Virus record (IMG/VR): IMGVR_UViG_3300000553_000141
Span: 1 to 35,688 of that record
DNA: 35,688 bases
DNA from: a virus
Reading direction: 5' to 3' (one strand)
The position numbers and the translations under genes were made by a program. The notes below the pieces were generated by a model. That model was given only the letters and a program-made list of their open reading frames with translations, searched no databases and was not told where the DNA came from. This document shows, piece by piece, positions 16,223 to 25,181 of this stretch (positions are counted from its first letter, which is position 1; the number at the start of each line of letters is the position of its first letter).

Positions 16223-18673
16223 TTATCCTATTTTTTGAAATCCAATGTATCCAGAATTTATACTTCCCGTAAGACTTCCACCAACAACCGTCATAGTCAG
16301 ATACCATGGTGTTCCACCAGTTATTAATTTTAATACTCCACGCAAATTTGCCGATATATCATATGCAGCACTTGTAGTTGTTAGACACAAGTTGCTGTTT
16401 GACCAGAACACTTTTGGGTTACCGTTATTGGCCCCGCCATATGTAGTTGGGTTACAAGTGTTTATATAATATGAGACAAATATTTTACTGGATGGATCTA
16501 CATTTGCGGTCAATGGCCCTGGAATAAAGGTTCCATCTGTTGCATACATTTGTACTGATGTTGCTCCGGTGTGTGTGTTATAATTTAAAAACGATTCCAT
16601 AATATAAGTCCCAATAGATGGGAACGTCATTGAATATATATAATAAGCATGAGGGGAACAACCTTGAGATATATTGTATATCGGCACGGATGTTATTGGG
16701 ATGTAACACATTTGGTTATAAGGACCGTTAATACGACCACTTACACAAAGATTATTTACATATGTTGTACAATTATTCGTAGCGGTTAGGTTGCTACCAA
16801 TAATAAATGAATCGGAGAAACCATTTGTCCAATTATCATGCCCGCCAAGAATAGCAGAACAACAACCATCCGAACAATTGTTTACTCCGCCAACAACAAC
16901 GGCCGAATAACCAGTTGAAGAATTTGAAACTCCTCCGCCAGCAAACGCACAATTCCCAGTTGATACATTGTTTAATCCTGCCACCGCTGTAGAATAGTTT
17001 GCGGATGCCTGTGTGTTATTTCCGCCACCAACGAAACTATAATTTCCACTTGCATCCCCACTTCCGCTTCGCAATGTTGAGTGTAATCCTCCAGACCCAG
17101 TAATATAAAGATTACAAAATTGTTCTCCATTTACTATTAATGTTCCGCCTATATTAATACCTCCGACATTAGTGGTTCCATTTACCGTTAAATCATTATT
17201 AATATTGGTTGATCCACTGACATCCATTGATCCACTGATAATATGAATTCCGTACACATTTAAGTTGTTTACATAGGTAGTGTAATCTGCGCTCGCTGTA
17301 ATGTTTGAGCCGATGATAAACGAATCAACATGGCCATTTAAACAATTTCCATTTCCACCTAATATTCCAGAATTAATTCCATCAACAACGTTATTTTTTC
17401 CACCTGCTATTACACCATAACAAGAACTTACTAGATTATTACACCCACCAAGCACAGTGCTTCCCGTCTGATTGGCAAAATTGTTATATCCTCCTCTTTC
17501 AGTTGCGGAGTCTCCACCGAAAGACCCAGTAGTAATTACGCCGCTACCTCCACCGCCGCCACCACTATAAGACATCGTTACGTTTCCAATCCCACATGAT
17601 GGAGAAATCGAAAGGCCACCAATAACAGATATTTGAGTTACTCCAGTATTAGATATTGTCACGGAACCAGTTCCTGATACTGGGTCGATTGATATACCGC
17701 TTCCTGTTTGTATTTGAATCACTCCGGAATTACAAATTGATACAATTCCTGTTCCTGATTCTGGGTTAATTTTAATTCCGCTTCCTGTACAAATTTGGGA
17801 TACTCCAGAACCGGCACCACCACCGAAAATACTTCCACTAACACAAAGATTGTTTACGTATGTGGTACAATTATCTGTAGCACATAGATTGCTACCGACA
17901 ATAAAGGAATTTGAATATGTTGAGTCTATAATGTTTTCACATCCACCAAGTATACCAGAATAGCTCCCAGATACAATGTTATTGTTTCCCCCACCCAAAA
18001 CTGTACTATAATCACCCGCGTAGTTAACAGCGTCAGCCCTAACAGTTGAAAGAATTCCTGAACTTGTTACAAAAAGACCAGCACCTCCCCCTCCAACAGG
18101 CCATACATATCGTGTTCCTTGGTTGTTCCAATCTATACCACCACTTATATGTAATGTTCCGCTAATAGTCATATCACCATATAAAGATTCGCTTCCACTC
18201 ACATTAAGACTGCCACTTATTGTATCTGTTCCGTAAACTGTTTCGCTTCCGCTAACATACCAACTGCCAGTTACGCTTCCTGTTCCATATAAAGATTCGC
18301 TTCCACTTATTAACGTACTGCCACTAACAGTCAATATACCATAAACTGTTTCGCTTCCTGATATATTTAAACTGCCTGTAATAGATTCGCTTCCCGATAC
18401 ATTTAAACTCCCTGTAATAGATTCGCTTCCCGATACATTTAAACTCCCTGTAATATTTAAGGATCCACTAATATTATAACTACCACTATTAATACTACCA
18501 GTTCCAAATGTTCCGCCGGATGGAGGAATACTACTAGAAATAAAATTTATGATTGAGATTTTGTAATTATTTTGATCCCAAGTATTTCCACCACAACTTC
18601 TAATAAACGGAATATAATCACAAGATGTAATAATGCTTGATGTTGTATTAAATTGACTTATTTTTGTTGACAT
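16223..18673 (-). CDS. tail fibre with SGSLNVSGSE and YadA-like head repeats, 816 aa
   Basis: The N-terminus (KISQFNTTSSIITSCDYIPF) matches the neighbouring fibres. Residues about 60-180 are 12-residue repeats of the SGSLNVSGSESITG kind. The middle contains head-type repeats such as STVLGGCNNLVSS and YSTAVAGLNNVSTGN, resembling left-handed beta-roll heads of trimeric autotransporter adhesins. Each block is followed by SFIIGSNLTATNNCTTYVNNL. The C-terminus (YIGFQKIG) matches the 436-residue fibre. The stop is embedded in the SD of the next gene (ATAGGATAAAATG). It is a trimeric fibre by inference. Confidence 0.75.
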   Translation of the reverse strand: MSTKISQFNTTSSIITSCDYIPFIRSCGGNTWDQNNYKISIINFISSSIPPSGGTFGTGSINSGSYNISGSLNITGSLNVSGSESITGSLNVSGSESITGSLNISGSETVYGILTVSGSTLISGSESLYGTGSVTGSWYVSGSETVYGTDTISGSLNVSGSESLYGDMTISGTLHISGGIDWNNQGTRYVWPVGGGGAGLFVTSSGILSTVRADAVNYAGDYSTVLGGGNNNIVSGSYSGILGGCENIIDSTYSNSFIVGSNLCATDNCTTYVNNLCVSGSIFGGGAGSGVSQICTGSGIKINPESGTGIVSICNSGVIQIQTGSGISIDPVSGTGSVTISNTGVTQISVIGGLSISPSCGIGNVTMSYSGGGGGGSGVITTGSFGGDSATERGGYNNFANQTGSTVLGGCNNLVSSCYGVIAGGKNNVVDGINSGILGGNGNCLNGHVDSFIIGSNITASADYTTYVNNLNVYGIHIISGSMDVSGSTNINNDLTVNGTTNVGGINIGGTLIVNGEQFCNLYITGSGGLHSTLRSGSGDASGNYSFVGGGNNTQASANYSTAVAGLNNVSTGNCAFAGGGVSNSSTGYSAVVVGGVNNCSDGCCSAILGGHDNWTNGFSDSFIIGSNLTATNNCTTYVNNLCVSGRINGPYNQMCYIPITSVPIYNISQGCSPHAYYIYSMTFPSIGTYIMESFLNYNTHTGATSVQMYATDGTFIPGPLTANVDPSSKIFVSYYINTCNPTTYGGANNGNPKVFWSNSNLCLTTTSAAYDISANLRGVLKLITGGTPWYLTMTVVGGSLTGSINSGYIGFQKIG
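18381..18455 (-). repeat. tandem 36-bp coding repeat
   Basis: A 36-base unit encoding SLNVSGSESITG is repeated directly and almost perfectly, followed by diverging copies to about 18200. In-frame slippage here would change shaft length. Confidence 0.7.
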
Positions 18674-18674
18674 A

Positions 18675-19985
18675 TTATCCTATTTTTTGGAATCCGAGAT
18701 AACTCATAGAACATAAGCATACAGGATGTGTAACATTACAAGAATTAAAACATAGATTTATTGTAGATGTTCCGTTGGTTTGGATTATTCCTCTAAGTTG
18801 TGAACTCATTTCTCCATGGTACGCAAAATTCAAATAAACGGGGGTGGTGCATGCAAATAAATAATCATTTGAACCAGGGCCAGATGGGTTTCCTGTAGCA
18901 ACATCGCCAGAATTATATTGATTATATCCATTAAAACTGAAATTTGATGAATGTCCCGAATTACATATTGAAACACTTCCTCCAGCGGAGAGTCCAGGAG
19001 AAGCGACATACGTTGTGTTAACAAAAAACAATGATCCCTCAAAAATATACGTTCCTGCTACTGGTAAAGTAAATGACAAATCGGTTATTAGACATGAGGA
19101 ATGAGATGCTGTTAATGAAGTATTTACGAATTTATATTGCATCGAATTGTCGAGATAACTGGCCGTTAACGAATAACTAGACGTATTTGCTCGAATAGCA
19201 TAACTTGCTGTTGTAACAAAACTGGCGGTTACTGCTTGACTTGAGGATAGTGCATAACTAGCTGTTGTAGCATAACTAGAGGTTACTGCTTGACTCGCTG
19301 ATAACGCCCAGCTTGAGGTTATATCGTAAGTTCCGGGTATCAAATATGATGATGTTAATGCATTAGTAGCCCAGCTTGATGTAGCGTATAAATTTCCCGA
19401 TACATATTCATTGCCACAAACATTTAAATTATTAACAAACGTTGTACACGATGCAGTTGCGGTTAAGTTTGATCCAATGATAAATGAATCACTAAACGAA
19501 GAATTTGAATTATCGTGGCCACCCAATATACCAGAACATTGTCCGTTAGTCACATTAGTACACCCACCCAAAACAACACTCCACGGTGCATTGGCAAAAT
19601 TATTACTATTAATTCGTTGTGTAGATGTCGTTGATGATCCCGTTGTATATAATCCCCCGGATCCTCCGGTCCCGCCGACAGAACTAATTGTAACTATGCC
19701 CAGCCCATTACTAGGACTAATAGTTATGTTGCTTCCCGTTAATATTTGGAGCACACCAGTGTTGGATACAGTAACGGTTCCCGTTCCAGAGGATGGACTA
19801 ACATTTATACCAGATCCCGAACAGAGTTGTGTAACTGAACCACTTACTCCGTTCATGAAATCACTAACTAAGATTTTATAATTATCTGCGTCCCATCCAG
19901 TACCAGTACTTCTTACAAATGGTATATAATCACATGAAGAGTTGATATTGCTGGACGTAGTAAATTGGCTAATAGGTTTTGACAT
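18675..19985 (-). CDS. short tail fibre paralogue, 436 aa
   Basis: This is the first gene of the three-gene fibre cassette. The N-terminus (PISQFTTSSNINSSCDYIPF) and the C-terminus (YLGFQKIG) are shared with the 816-residue fibre. The middle has VLGGCTNVTNGQCSGILGGHDN head repeats and a short ASY shaft. The tip (about 290-430, PVAGTYIFEGSLFFV) is probably a beta-sandwich. TATAAATA motifs (TATTTATA on the coding strand) lie 10 and 16 bases before the ATG. The three paralogues with different tips suggest a multi-receptor or exchangeable set. Confidence 0.75.
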   Translation of the reverse strand: MSKPISQFTTSSNINSSCDYIPFVRSTGTGWDADNYKILVSDFMNGVSGSVTQLCSGSGINVSPSSGTGTVTVSNTGVLQILTGSNITISPSNGLGIVTISSVGGTGGSGGLYTTGSSTTSTQRINSNNFANAPWSVVLGGCTNVTNGQCSGILGGHDNSNSSFSDSFIIGSNLTATASCTTFVNNLNVCGNEYVSGNLYATSSWATNALTSSYLIPGTYDITSSWALSASQAVTSSYATTASYALSSSQAVTASFVTTASYAIRANTSSYSLTASYLDNSMQYKFVNTSLTASHSSCLITDLSFTLPVAGTYIFEGSLFFVNTTYVASPGLSAGGSVSICNSGHSSNFSFNGYNQYNSGDVATGNPSGPGSNDYLFACTTPVYLNFAYHGEMSSQLRGIIQTNGTSTINLCFNSCNVTHPVCLCSMSYLGFQKIG

Positions 19986-19995
19986 AATATTTTTG

Positions 19996-20009
19996 TATAA
20001 ATATAAATA
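19996..20009 (-). promoter_or_regulatory. double TATTTATA motif upstream of fibre cassette
   Basis: Two overlapping copies of TATTTATA read on the minus strand, 10 and 16 bases before the ATG at 19985. It is the probable promoter of the 13336-19985 operon. Confidence 0.4.
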
Positions 20010-20027
20010 TCAATAAATCGATGAATT

Positions 20028-20042
20028 CCACAAATTTTGTGG
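20028..20042 (-). terminator. perfect inverted repeat between operons
   Basis: CCACAAA and TTTGTGG surround a single T, eight bases past the stop of the 20050-20535 gene. It can form a short hairpin, but no T-run follows on the minus strand, so termination is uncertain. It could also be a protein-binding palindrome upstream of the fibre promoter. Confidence 0.3.
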
Positions 20043-20049
20043 TAAAAGA

Positions 20050-20535
20050 TTAAAACTTTAGAAAATTGCTTGAGATTGGTATAACACGCCATGACTGAAA
20101 CAATAGTTCGGGAGGGACCATATTAGGAGATTTTCTTGGGATTAATGGATAATTTCCTTTATTAAATGCCCTGCTAACAAATTCGCTGCAAAACCATTTG
20201 TTGGGATTATCAATGCTTCGATCCAATGGAAACCCCAACAATCCCATGAAATCATATCCATGACCGATCTGAGACATTGTAAAGTTAACAATTGCTTCTT
20301 GGTCTTTGTCTGATAATGTTATGGCTGGACGACAAAGGCACCATTTTTCAGATTCTAATGGGGCAATATCTCTTACCCGAACCCCACCTTTTGGCCTTGC
20401 CCCAATTACCTTTCTATCGCCAAGACAAATTTCAACATGATCAAATATACTGTCAGTCCACCATTTAACGACCTTGCCTGCAATTGTTCCAGAATCTAAA
20501 AATATTAAATCACATCGTTTTGCTTGAATAAACAT
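20050..20535 (-). CDS. permuted papain-like (YiiX/C92-type) hydrolase, 161 aa
   Basis: FDHVEICLGD (H33) lies before YDFMGLLGFP and WFCSEFVSRAF (C116). The order His before Cys, and the sequence (W)FCSE(F), mark the permuted NlpC/P60-like family of papain-fold amidases and peptidases. Members cleave peptide or acyl-amide bonds; in phages a cell-wall or lipid-linked substrate is plausible. No signal peptide is present. It starts directly after the stop of the upstream gene, which suggests an operon with 20536-21033. Confidence 0.7.
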   Translation of the reverse strand: MFIQAKRCDLIFLDSGTIAGKVVKWWTDSIFDHVEICLGDRKVIGARPKGGVRVRDIAPLESEKWCLCRPAITLSDKDQEAIVNFTMSQIGHGYDFMGLLGFPLDRSIDNPNKWFCSEFVSRAFNKGNYPLIPRKSPNMVPPELLFQSWRVIPISSNFLKF

Positions 20536-21033
20536 TTAATCCTCTGTTTCGTTGAAATCTCCGCTGTCTTCCATGTCTTCTCTGAATTTATCAAAGTCTT
20601 CCTCTTTTAATCGCAAAAATTCTGTCAACGAAATCACAAAAAATATTAATTCCTTTTTGGATAATTTCTTCTTTTTCAACATCTCACTTAGTGCATGAGA
20701 ATTTTCTCTTACCTTAATCAATCGTTTGTCATTAATATGATATGTTTTTCTTTCGGTTGATTCCTCGACTTCTTCGGCTTCTTCCTGTTCCTTCTCGGTT
20801 TCTGTCTTGGGAGGTATGATTAATCCTGGAATTTTATGATCGTTGAGATATCCGATGGTATGTTCAAATAGTTCTTCTCTTAAAAGTTCTTGTAATTCGT
20901 ATTTAGTGGAACAGTCGTTTTTATGGGTTTTTATGAAATTATCAATGGCAGTTGCTTCCACTTTTTTTGATATGTTGAATATTTTCAATATTCCGCTGGA
21001 ATTCAAAATATGGTTGACTTGTTTATTTTCCAT
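20536..21033 (-). CDS. hypothetical acidic/charged protein, about 165 aa
   Basis: The second ATG (21033, MENKQVNHI) is preferred to the one at 21039 because it lies four bases after an AATATTTAT motif, the spacing seen for other genes here. The protein is helical and has a Glu-rich linker (EKEQEEAEEVEES) in the middle and an acidic tail (EDMEDSGDFNETED). It has no catalytic motif. It might be a head or scaffold-type protein, but there is no direct support. Confidence 0.5.
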   Translation of the reverse strand: MENKQVNHILNSSGILKIFNISKKVEATAIDNFIKTHKNDCSTKYELQELLREELFEHTIGYLNDHKIPGLIIPPKTETEKEQEEAEEVEESTERKTYHINDKRLIKVRENSHALSEMLKKKKLSKKELIFFVISLTEFLRLKEEDFDKFREDMEDSGDFNETED

Positions 21034-21037
21034 ACCC

Positions 21038-21046
21038 ATAAATATT
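21038..21046 (-). promoter_or_regulatory. AATATTTAT start-proximal motif
   Basis: The motif lies four bases before the ATG at 21033, so the spacing rule selects this start. The upstream ATG at 21039 overlaps the motif itself. Confidence 0.4.
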
Positions 21047-21069
21047 GTTACATATAATATAACAACAAC

Positions 21070-21792
21070 TTATTCTTCTTTATGCGGATATTCTTTTGTG
21101 TCATGGACGGAACCAAGTAGTCTGTCCGGATTATTAATCCATTTCTCTCGCTTTTTACATTTGACCCAAATTTTCCCAGTTGTAAACGCACAATTGTAAC
21201 AGAGTATTTTTATGTTTTCGAGTTTATGATTTTTACTGTTGCCGTCTTCAAATACAATAAGCAACGGCATCTTATTATCAATAATTCGGTGTTCTTTAAA
21301 CCCGCATTGTTCACAGCAATATTTTTTAAGTCCAGACCTTAACAGTTTATGTTTAAGTCTGAAAATTGGGTACTCTGGATATTTACCCTCAAGGATGTCA
21401 GACAAAGGATATTTGCCTTTATTGGGGTTTTGTGGTTTGTCTATACCCTTTCCACCGAAATTTTTGACCTTGCCATACAAATTATACATCGTGGCATATT
21501 TTCTGTATGTGATATAACTGACACCAAGTTTTCTGGCCACTTCTATTTCACTTATGGCACCGACCTGCGCCTCTACAATTTCAGATTCTAATAGCGGCTT
21601 GGCTCCCAGCCCACGCTTTCTGTTTTTACTGATAGGAACGAGTTCCATTGGGTTTCCAGCAAGTTCGGCCGAAAGCTGTTTGGCCGTTGGAATATCATTG
21701 GTGAGAGATTCAAGTCCGGCCACCTTCTTCCTTAATTCAGACAGCTCCTGTAAAACTCTCTCTATTATTTTGTCTTTGACTTCTTCTGACAT
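21070..21792 (-). CDS. HTH plus degenerate HNH-like zinc protein, 240 aa
   Basis: An N-terminal coiled coil (about 5-30) precedes a helix-turn-helix (EIEVARKLGVSYITYRKYA, 82-100) and an HNH-like zinc fold at 159-206. The zinc cysteines (CEQC and CYNC) and the Asn of the N-x-x-LENIKIL segment remain. The first His position is Phe (IVFEDGN) and the final CH is CA (CYNCAF). The metal-binding catalytic histidines of HNH nucleases are therefore missing. A former homing endonuclease turned into a DNA-binding regulator is the simplest reading. Its ATG lies within the 3' end of the 21765-22151 gene (28-base overlap). Confidence 0.6.
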   Translation of the reverse strand: MSEEVKDKIIERVLQELSELRKKVAGLESLTNDIPTAKQLSAELAGNPMELVPISKNRKRGLGAKPLLESEIVEAQVGAISEIEVARKLGVSYITYRKYATMYNLYGKVKNFGGKGIDKPQNPNKGKYPLSDILEGKYPEYPIFRLKHKLLRSGLKKYCCEQCGFKEHRIIDNKMPLLIVFEDGNSKNHKLENIKILCYNCAFTTGKIWVKCKKREKWINNPDRLLGSVHDTKEYPHKEE

Positions 21793-22151
21793 GGTTTATC
21801 CTCTTCAAATTGCGAGCAGATCGGACCATCATCCAAATCTATATTATTTATCTTCTTAAATTCCGCCCTTAAAATTTTTGCATATCTATGATATGACGCA
21901 TTTATCAGTACTTTATATGCGTTATATAGTTTGAATTTTTTCTTGTCAGGTTCATCCTTGATTCTTGCCTCGATGAATGGGACCATTATTAATTTTTTAT
22001 CTTTAATATTCAGTTCTATTGCCTGTGTGCAAGCTTCCAGATATATATCGTCGCAAATATCTGAATCGACGGATATCTCCCGTTCAAAATCTTTTAATTT
22101 GGCAAATGAAACTACAATCGTTTGTGGCTTTACTTTTGTAACTTTTTTCAT
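21765..22151 (-). CDS. hypothetical protein, 128 aa, paralogue of 10718-11203
   Basis: It contains DDIYLEACTQAIEL and a helix YNAYKVLINASYHRYAKILRA, similar in order and spacing to the 161-residue protein by the adhesin operon. The C-terminus has a short Cys-containing, Lys-rich tail. It overlaps the helicase stop by four bases (ATGA) and the next gene by 28, so it is part of a tight operon. Function is unknown. Confidence 0.55.
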   Translation of the reverse strand: MKKVTKVKPQTIVVSFAKLKDFEREISVDSDICDDIYLEACTQAIELNIKDKKLIMVPFIEARIKDEPDKKKFKLYNAYKVLINASYHRYAKILRAEFKKINNIDLDDGPICSQFEEDKPCQKKSKTK

Positions 22152-24793
22152 AGTTTTAAATCCCCGTCGTTTAATAGTTCGAGATTGTCCAGTTTTTGTT
22201 TGACATTGTTGGCAACCTTTTCTTCAATAGTTCCGGAGATATATACAAATCGAATTATACTTTTGCTCTTGGAATTTTCTCTGACTGTTCTTCCGGTTAC
22301 CTGTTTCATTTTAAATGCACTATCATCCGGAGAAATTATAGAAATTCTTGGGTGGTCGCCATCCAAGTCCCCAATGCTCAGTCCAGTTCCTCCGGCAGCA
22401 CTATTGATTATGATAACCCGTTCGGTATTATTTTGAAAATCTTGTTTGTTTTTTTCTCGAACCTTATCTCCGACTCTACCATCAAAAATACATTTGGTAT
22501 TTAATCGTTCTGCCAATGCATCTATAGAAGCAGAAAAATTTAAGAATATTACTGCGGACATCCCCGCTTCAATTGCTTCATTAACCATCTCCAATATCAA
22601 TGGCAATTTAATCATCTCGGTTTTTTCTCTTGCCCTTAATCTGATAGTAAGCTCATTTTTGCAATCTTTCTTAATTTTCTTGTCAATTTTCTTTAGTTCC
22701 ATGTTCATCTCATCATAGATTTGATTGATTCTTTTAGTGCTGTCATCATCCAAATTATACGGACTAATTTCTGTTTCATATTCGGGGAAATTGGGGATTT
22801 CGTCTCGTCTCAATCTAACACCCCTATCCGAAAACAATGATTTGTGTATTCTTTTCAACACTTCCTTATCATTATTAAATTGGAATCCCCAGCGACCCTT
22901 TGTACACCCATTATCATATAAAAACTGATAATAATCTTTTGGACCCTTGAACATTTGTAAACACGTCCCGATTGTACGGAGTTCGAGGGGGGTGGTGGCT
23001 ATGCTTGCACTCAAAAACATCTGTTTTATTCCCTGTTTATACGCTTTCATACAGGTTTTGCTGTTTTTTGTCTTGAAATTCTTCAATTTATGGGCTTCGT
23101 CCCATATAATAACCGCATCTTTTGGCAATTTCCATAAAAATTCCTCTTTATGGGTCTTTTTATTCTTTATATATGAGGCAATTGGAGAGTCTGACTTACC
23201 ACGAATCAATGATTCATAATTAACAATGCCTATACAATTGTTTTTGATTGCAAAGTGGTTATCTATGACATCTTGCCACTGGCTAATAACTGCCTTTGGA
23301 CAGATTACTGCAAATTTGACACCAAGATCCCTTACTACACCAATGGAAGTATAGGTATTATGCGTAACTGTAAAATCTTTCATCAAATATCGATGATTAT
23401 TATCCAATGTAAATCCGTAATAATTTCCTATTCCCAGCGGTTCTACTCCAAACGATGTATGTAATACATTCTTTGGCTGAAGCCTTGGCTTGGAAAATTT
23501 TCGCCTAAGTTTACATGGGATGTCATTTGCACCACTAATACTTATTCTCCAATATTTGTTTGCGTATTTCTTACCCTTGTATGTCCATGTTCTATCAACT
23601 TTATTAGCTGTCGTGCAATACCCTAACGATCTGGACAATTCTACGATTTGATCGCAAAATGAATCATTTTTACAAGACACTTCATATCCACCATTACAAT
23701 ACGATGATCCACCAGAATCAATTATTCCAACCAACAAATTAATACGGGTAGTTCTATCATTGTGAAGATAATGCTCCGGTATAAACTTTATTTTATTCCG
23801 GGTTAACCCCAATTCTCGCATCTTATCTAGTAGAGGATTGGTGCCGCACATTTTTCCCCTAATATTATATGGGCGACATTTTGCAACTTTAGTCTCGTTG
23901 ACTTTTTTTGGGTTTCCAATGACCAATCTTAATCCTAGATCTTCAGAAAAATCTTTTAAAAATTGTTGGATTTCCGTGTCAATATCTGCAACAGATATTT
24001 CCATCCTGCACCACGTTCCATCTCCCAACCACAACCCAAGGAAATATGCATCTACCGAAATATCCTTTTTCGGATATTCCACACCATTTCTAAAAAGTTT
24101 CCATTCTGAATGAAACCTTGTAGATGATGTACATTTAAAAATATATTCTCTTACAGAAAATTCTGATATCTCCTTTGTACTTGTATTTATCAATACCAAT
24201 ATGTGCTCACCGTTAACGCCAAAAGCTTCTCCCCCAGTATATGGGTGTATATTAAACAAATCTCCATATCCGCGCGATGTAGATAATACATTTCGCACAG
24301 TAGAATCGTCTCCCATTAATTTATCACCAATAACAATGTCTTCTACTTTTTTGAGAGAACCGTCTAACATTCTTATTAATGTACCGGCTGGATGGCATTT
24401 TCCTACGCCCATTTCACTACCATCGATTGCACCTGACCACTGTTCCAAAGCGGAACACAATTTACCGGCAGAATCAACTTGCCATGTTCTAAGACCATCC
24501 TTTAACGAAATCTCTCGTGGTGGTAAAAAGAAAGTCGATTCTTTAATTATTGGTTTCTTATCTTCAAACCCTTTGAAATTATGTAAAAATGGATGGGTTT
24601 CCAGAAGATACCAATCGTTCTCCCTCTTAGTGACGTTAAACCCCTTATCTCTAAGCGCAAAGGAATTCTTTCTCCAGTAGTCAAAGAATTGTGCTCTGTA
24701 CTTTGTAGGAATAAGCCACTCTCGTTGATGATTTTCACCAAATTTGGTATCAATCTTAACAGGCTCACTCCATTTAACGTTCAAGCTAAACAT
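22148..24793 (-). CDS. UvsW/SNF2-like SF2 helicase containing an intein, 881 aa
   Basis: The exteins form a superfamily 2 ATPase. Walker A is GSEMGVGK|TYTSIG, interrupted after K132. Motif II is DEAH (565-568), motif III SAS (595-597), and motif VI QVTGRTVREN near the end. Without its 347-residue intein it is 534 residues, similar to UvsW-type phage helicases that unwind branched DNA and R-loops. The N-terminal 90 residues are a substrate-binding-like region. The gene is active only if the intein excises, because Walker A is split. It overlaps the next gene by ATGA. Confidence 0.8.
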   Translation of the reverse strand: MFSLNVKWSEPVKIDTKFGENHQREWLIPTKYRAQFFDYWRKNSFALRDKGFNVTKRENDWYLLETHPFLHNFKGFEDKKPIIKESTFFLPPREISLKDGLRTWQVDSAGKLCSALEQWSGAIDGSEMGVGKCHPAGTLIRMLDGSLKKVEDIVIGDKLMGDDSTVRNVLSTSRGYGDLFNIHPYTGGEAFGVNGEHILVLINTSTKEISEFSVREYIFKCTSSTRFHSEWKLFRNGVEYPKKDISVDAYFLGLWLGDGTWCRMEISVADIDTEIQQFLKDFSEDLGLRLVIGNPKKVNETKVAKCRPYNIRGKMCGTNPLLDKMRELGLTRNKIKFIPEHYLHNDRTTRINLLVGIIDSGGSSYCNGGYEVSCKNDSFCDQIVELSRSLGYCTTANKVDRTWTYKGKKYANKYWRISISGANDIPCKLRRKFSKPRLQPKNVLHTSFGVEPLGIGNYYGFTLDNNHRYLMKDFTVTHNTYTSIGVVRDLGVKFAVICPKAVISQWQDVIDNHFAIKNNCIGIVNYESLIRGKSDSPIASYIKNKKTHKEEFLWKLPKDAVIIWDEAHKLKNFKTKNSKTCMKAYKQGIKQMFLSASIATTPLELRTIGTCLQMFKGPKDYYQFLYDNGCTKGRWGFQFNNDKEVLKRIHKSLFSDRGVRLRRDEIPNFPEYETEISPYNLDDDSTKRINQIYDEMNMELKKIDKKIKKDCKNELTIRLRAREKTEMIKLPLILEMVNEAIEAGMSAVIFLNFSASIDALAERLNTKCIFDGRVGDKVREKNKQDFQNNTERVIIINSAAGGTGLSIGDLDGDHPRISIISPDDSAFKMKQVTGRTVRENSKSKSIIRFVYISGTIEEKVANNVKQKLDNLELLNDGDLKL
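23357..24397 (-). other. in-frame intein in helicase Walker A, with LAGLIDADG domain
   Basis: The intein covers residues 133-479. It begins CHPAGTLIRMLDGS (block A), has VNGEHILV (block B), and ends YGFTLDNNHRYL and FTVTHN, followed by Thr+1, so all splicing residues are present. The endonuclease domain has LGLWLGDGT as motif one, but the second motif reads LVGIIDSGG. The position usually occupied by the metal-binding Asp of LAGLIDADG is Gly. Splicing is probably intact while cleavage may be lost. Confidence 0.85.
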
Positions 24794-24797
24794 GAGA

Positions 24798-25115
24798 TTA
24801 ATCGCCAGTTTCAGTTCGATATTTGGAATTTCTTATAGACTCGAAGATATTACATTTCATTTGTCTTCCATCACTGTGTATGATCCCGATATTGAAATAT
24901 TCTCCTAATGATGAAACGAAACTAATACCATTATCATCATCACCAGGATTGCCAAGATCTGAATAGTCTTGCATCCAGCGTGTTCTATTTCTACCAAATT
25001 GTCGTTGAACTGTGCCCTCAAGATGTTTAACCAATGCAGTTGGGTCATTAAATGCTACGAATGACTGTGCCTTCGGTAATGTTGTATCTACTACATAGAA
25101 CTGTTTATTTGCCAT
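24798..25115 (-). CDS. hypothetical protein, 105 aa
   Basis: MANKQFYVVDTTLPKAQSFVAFND is a beta-rich start followed by ALVKHLEGTVQRQFGRNR, and the gene ends five bases before the helicase start. An AAGGA SD lies before the ATG, and a TATATATTAG block lies further upstream. Operon placement suggests a replication-related role, but no motif is recognised. Confidence 0.6.
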   Translation of the reverse strand: MANKQFYVVDTTLPKAQSFVAFNDPTALVKHLEGTVQRQFGRNRTRWMQDYSDLGNPGDDDNGISFVSSLGEYFNIGIIHSDGRQMKCNIFESIRNSKYRTETGD

Positions 25116-25181
25116 AATTTAATTTTCCTTAATTACTAATATATAACACATTGCAATAAAATACAAGTTATTATATTAAAA

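Noticed and set aside
19411-19881. 156-residue plus-strand ORF opposite the 436-residue fibre
   Set aside because: Pro/Val-rich composition typical of antisense readings of Gly/Thr/Ser repeats; no start signal and strand opposite to the operon.
24201-24680. 159-residue plus-strand ORF over the helicase intein
   Set aside because: It lies opposite the intein and Walker A region, which have clear family motifs; no ribosome binding site.
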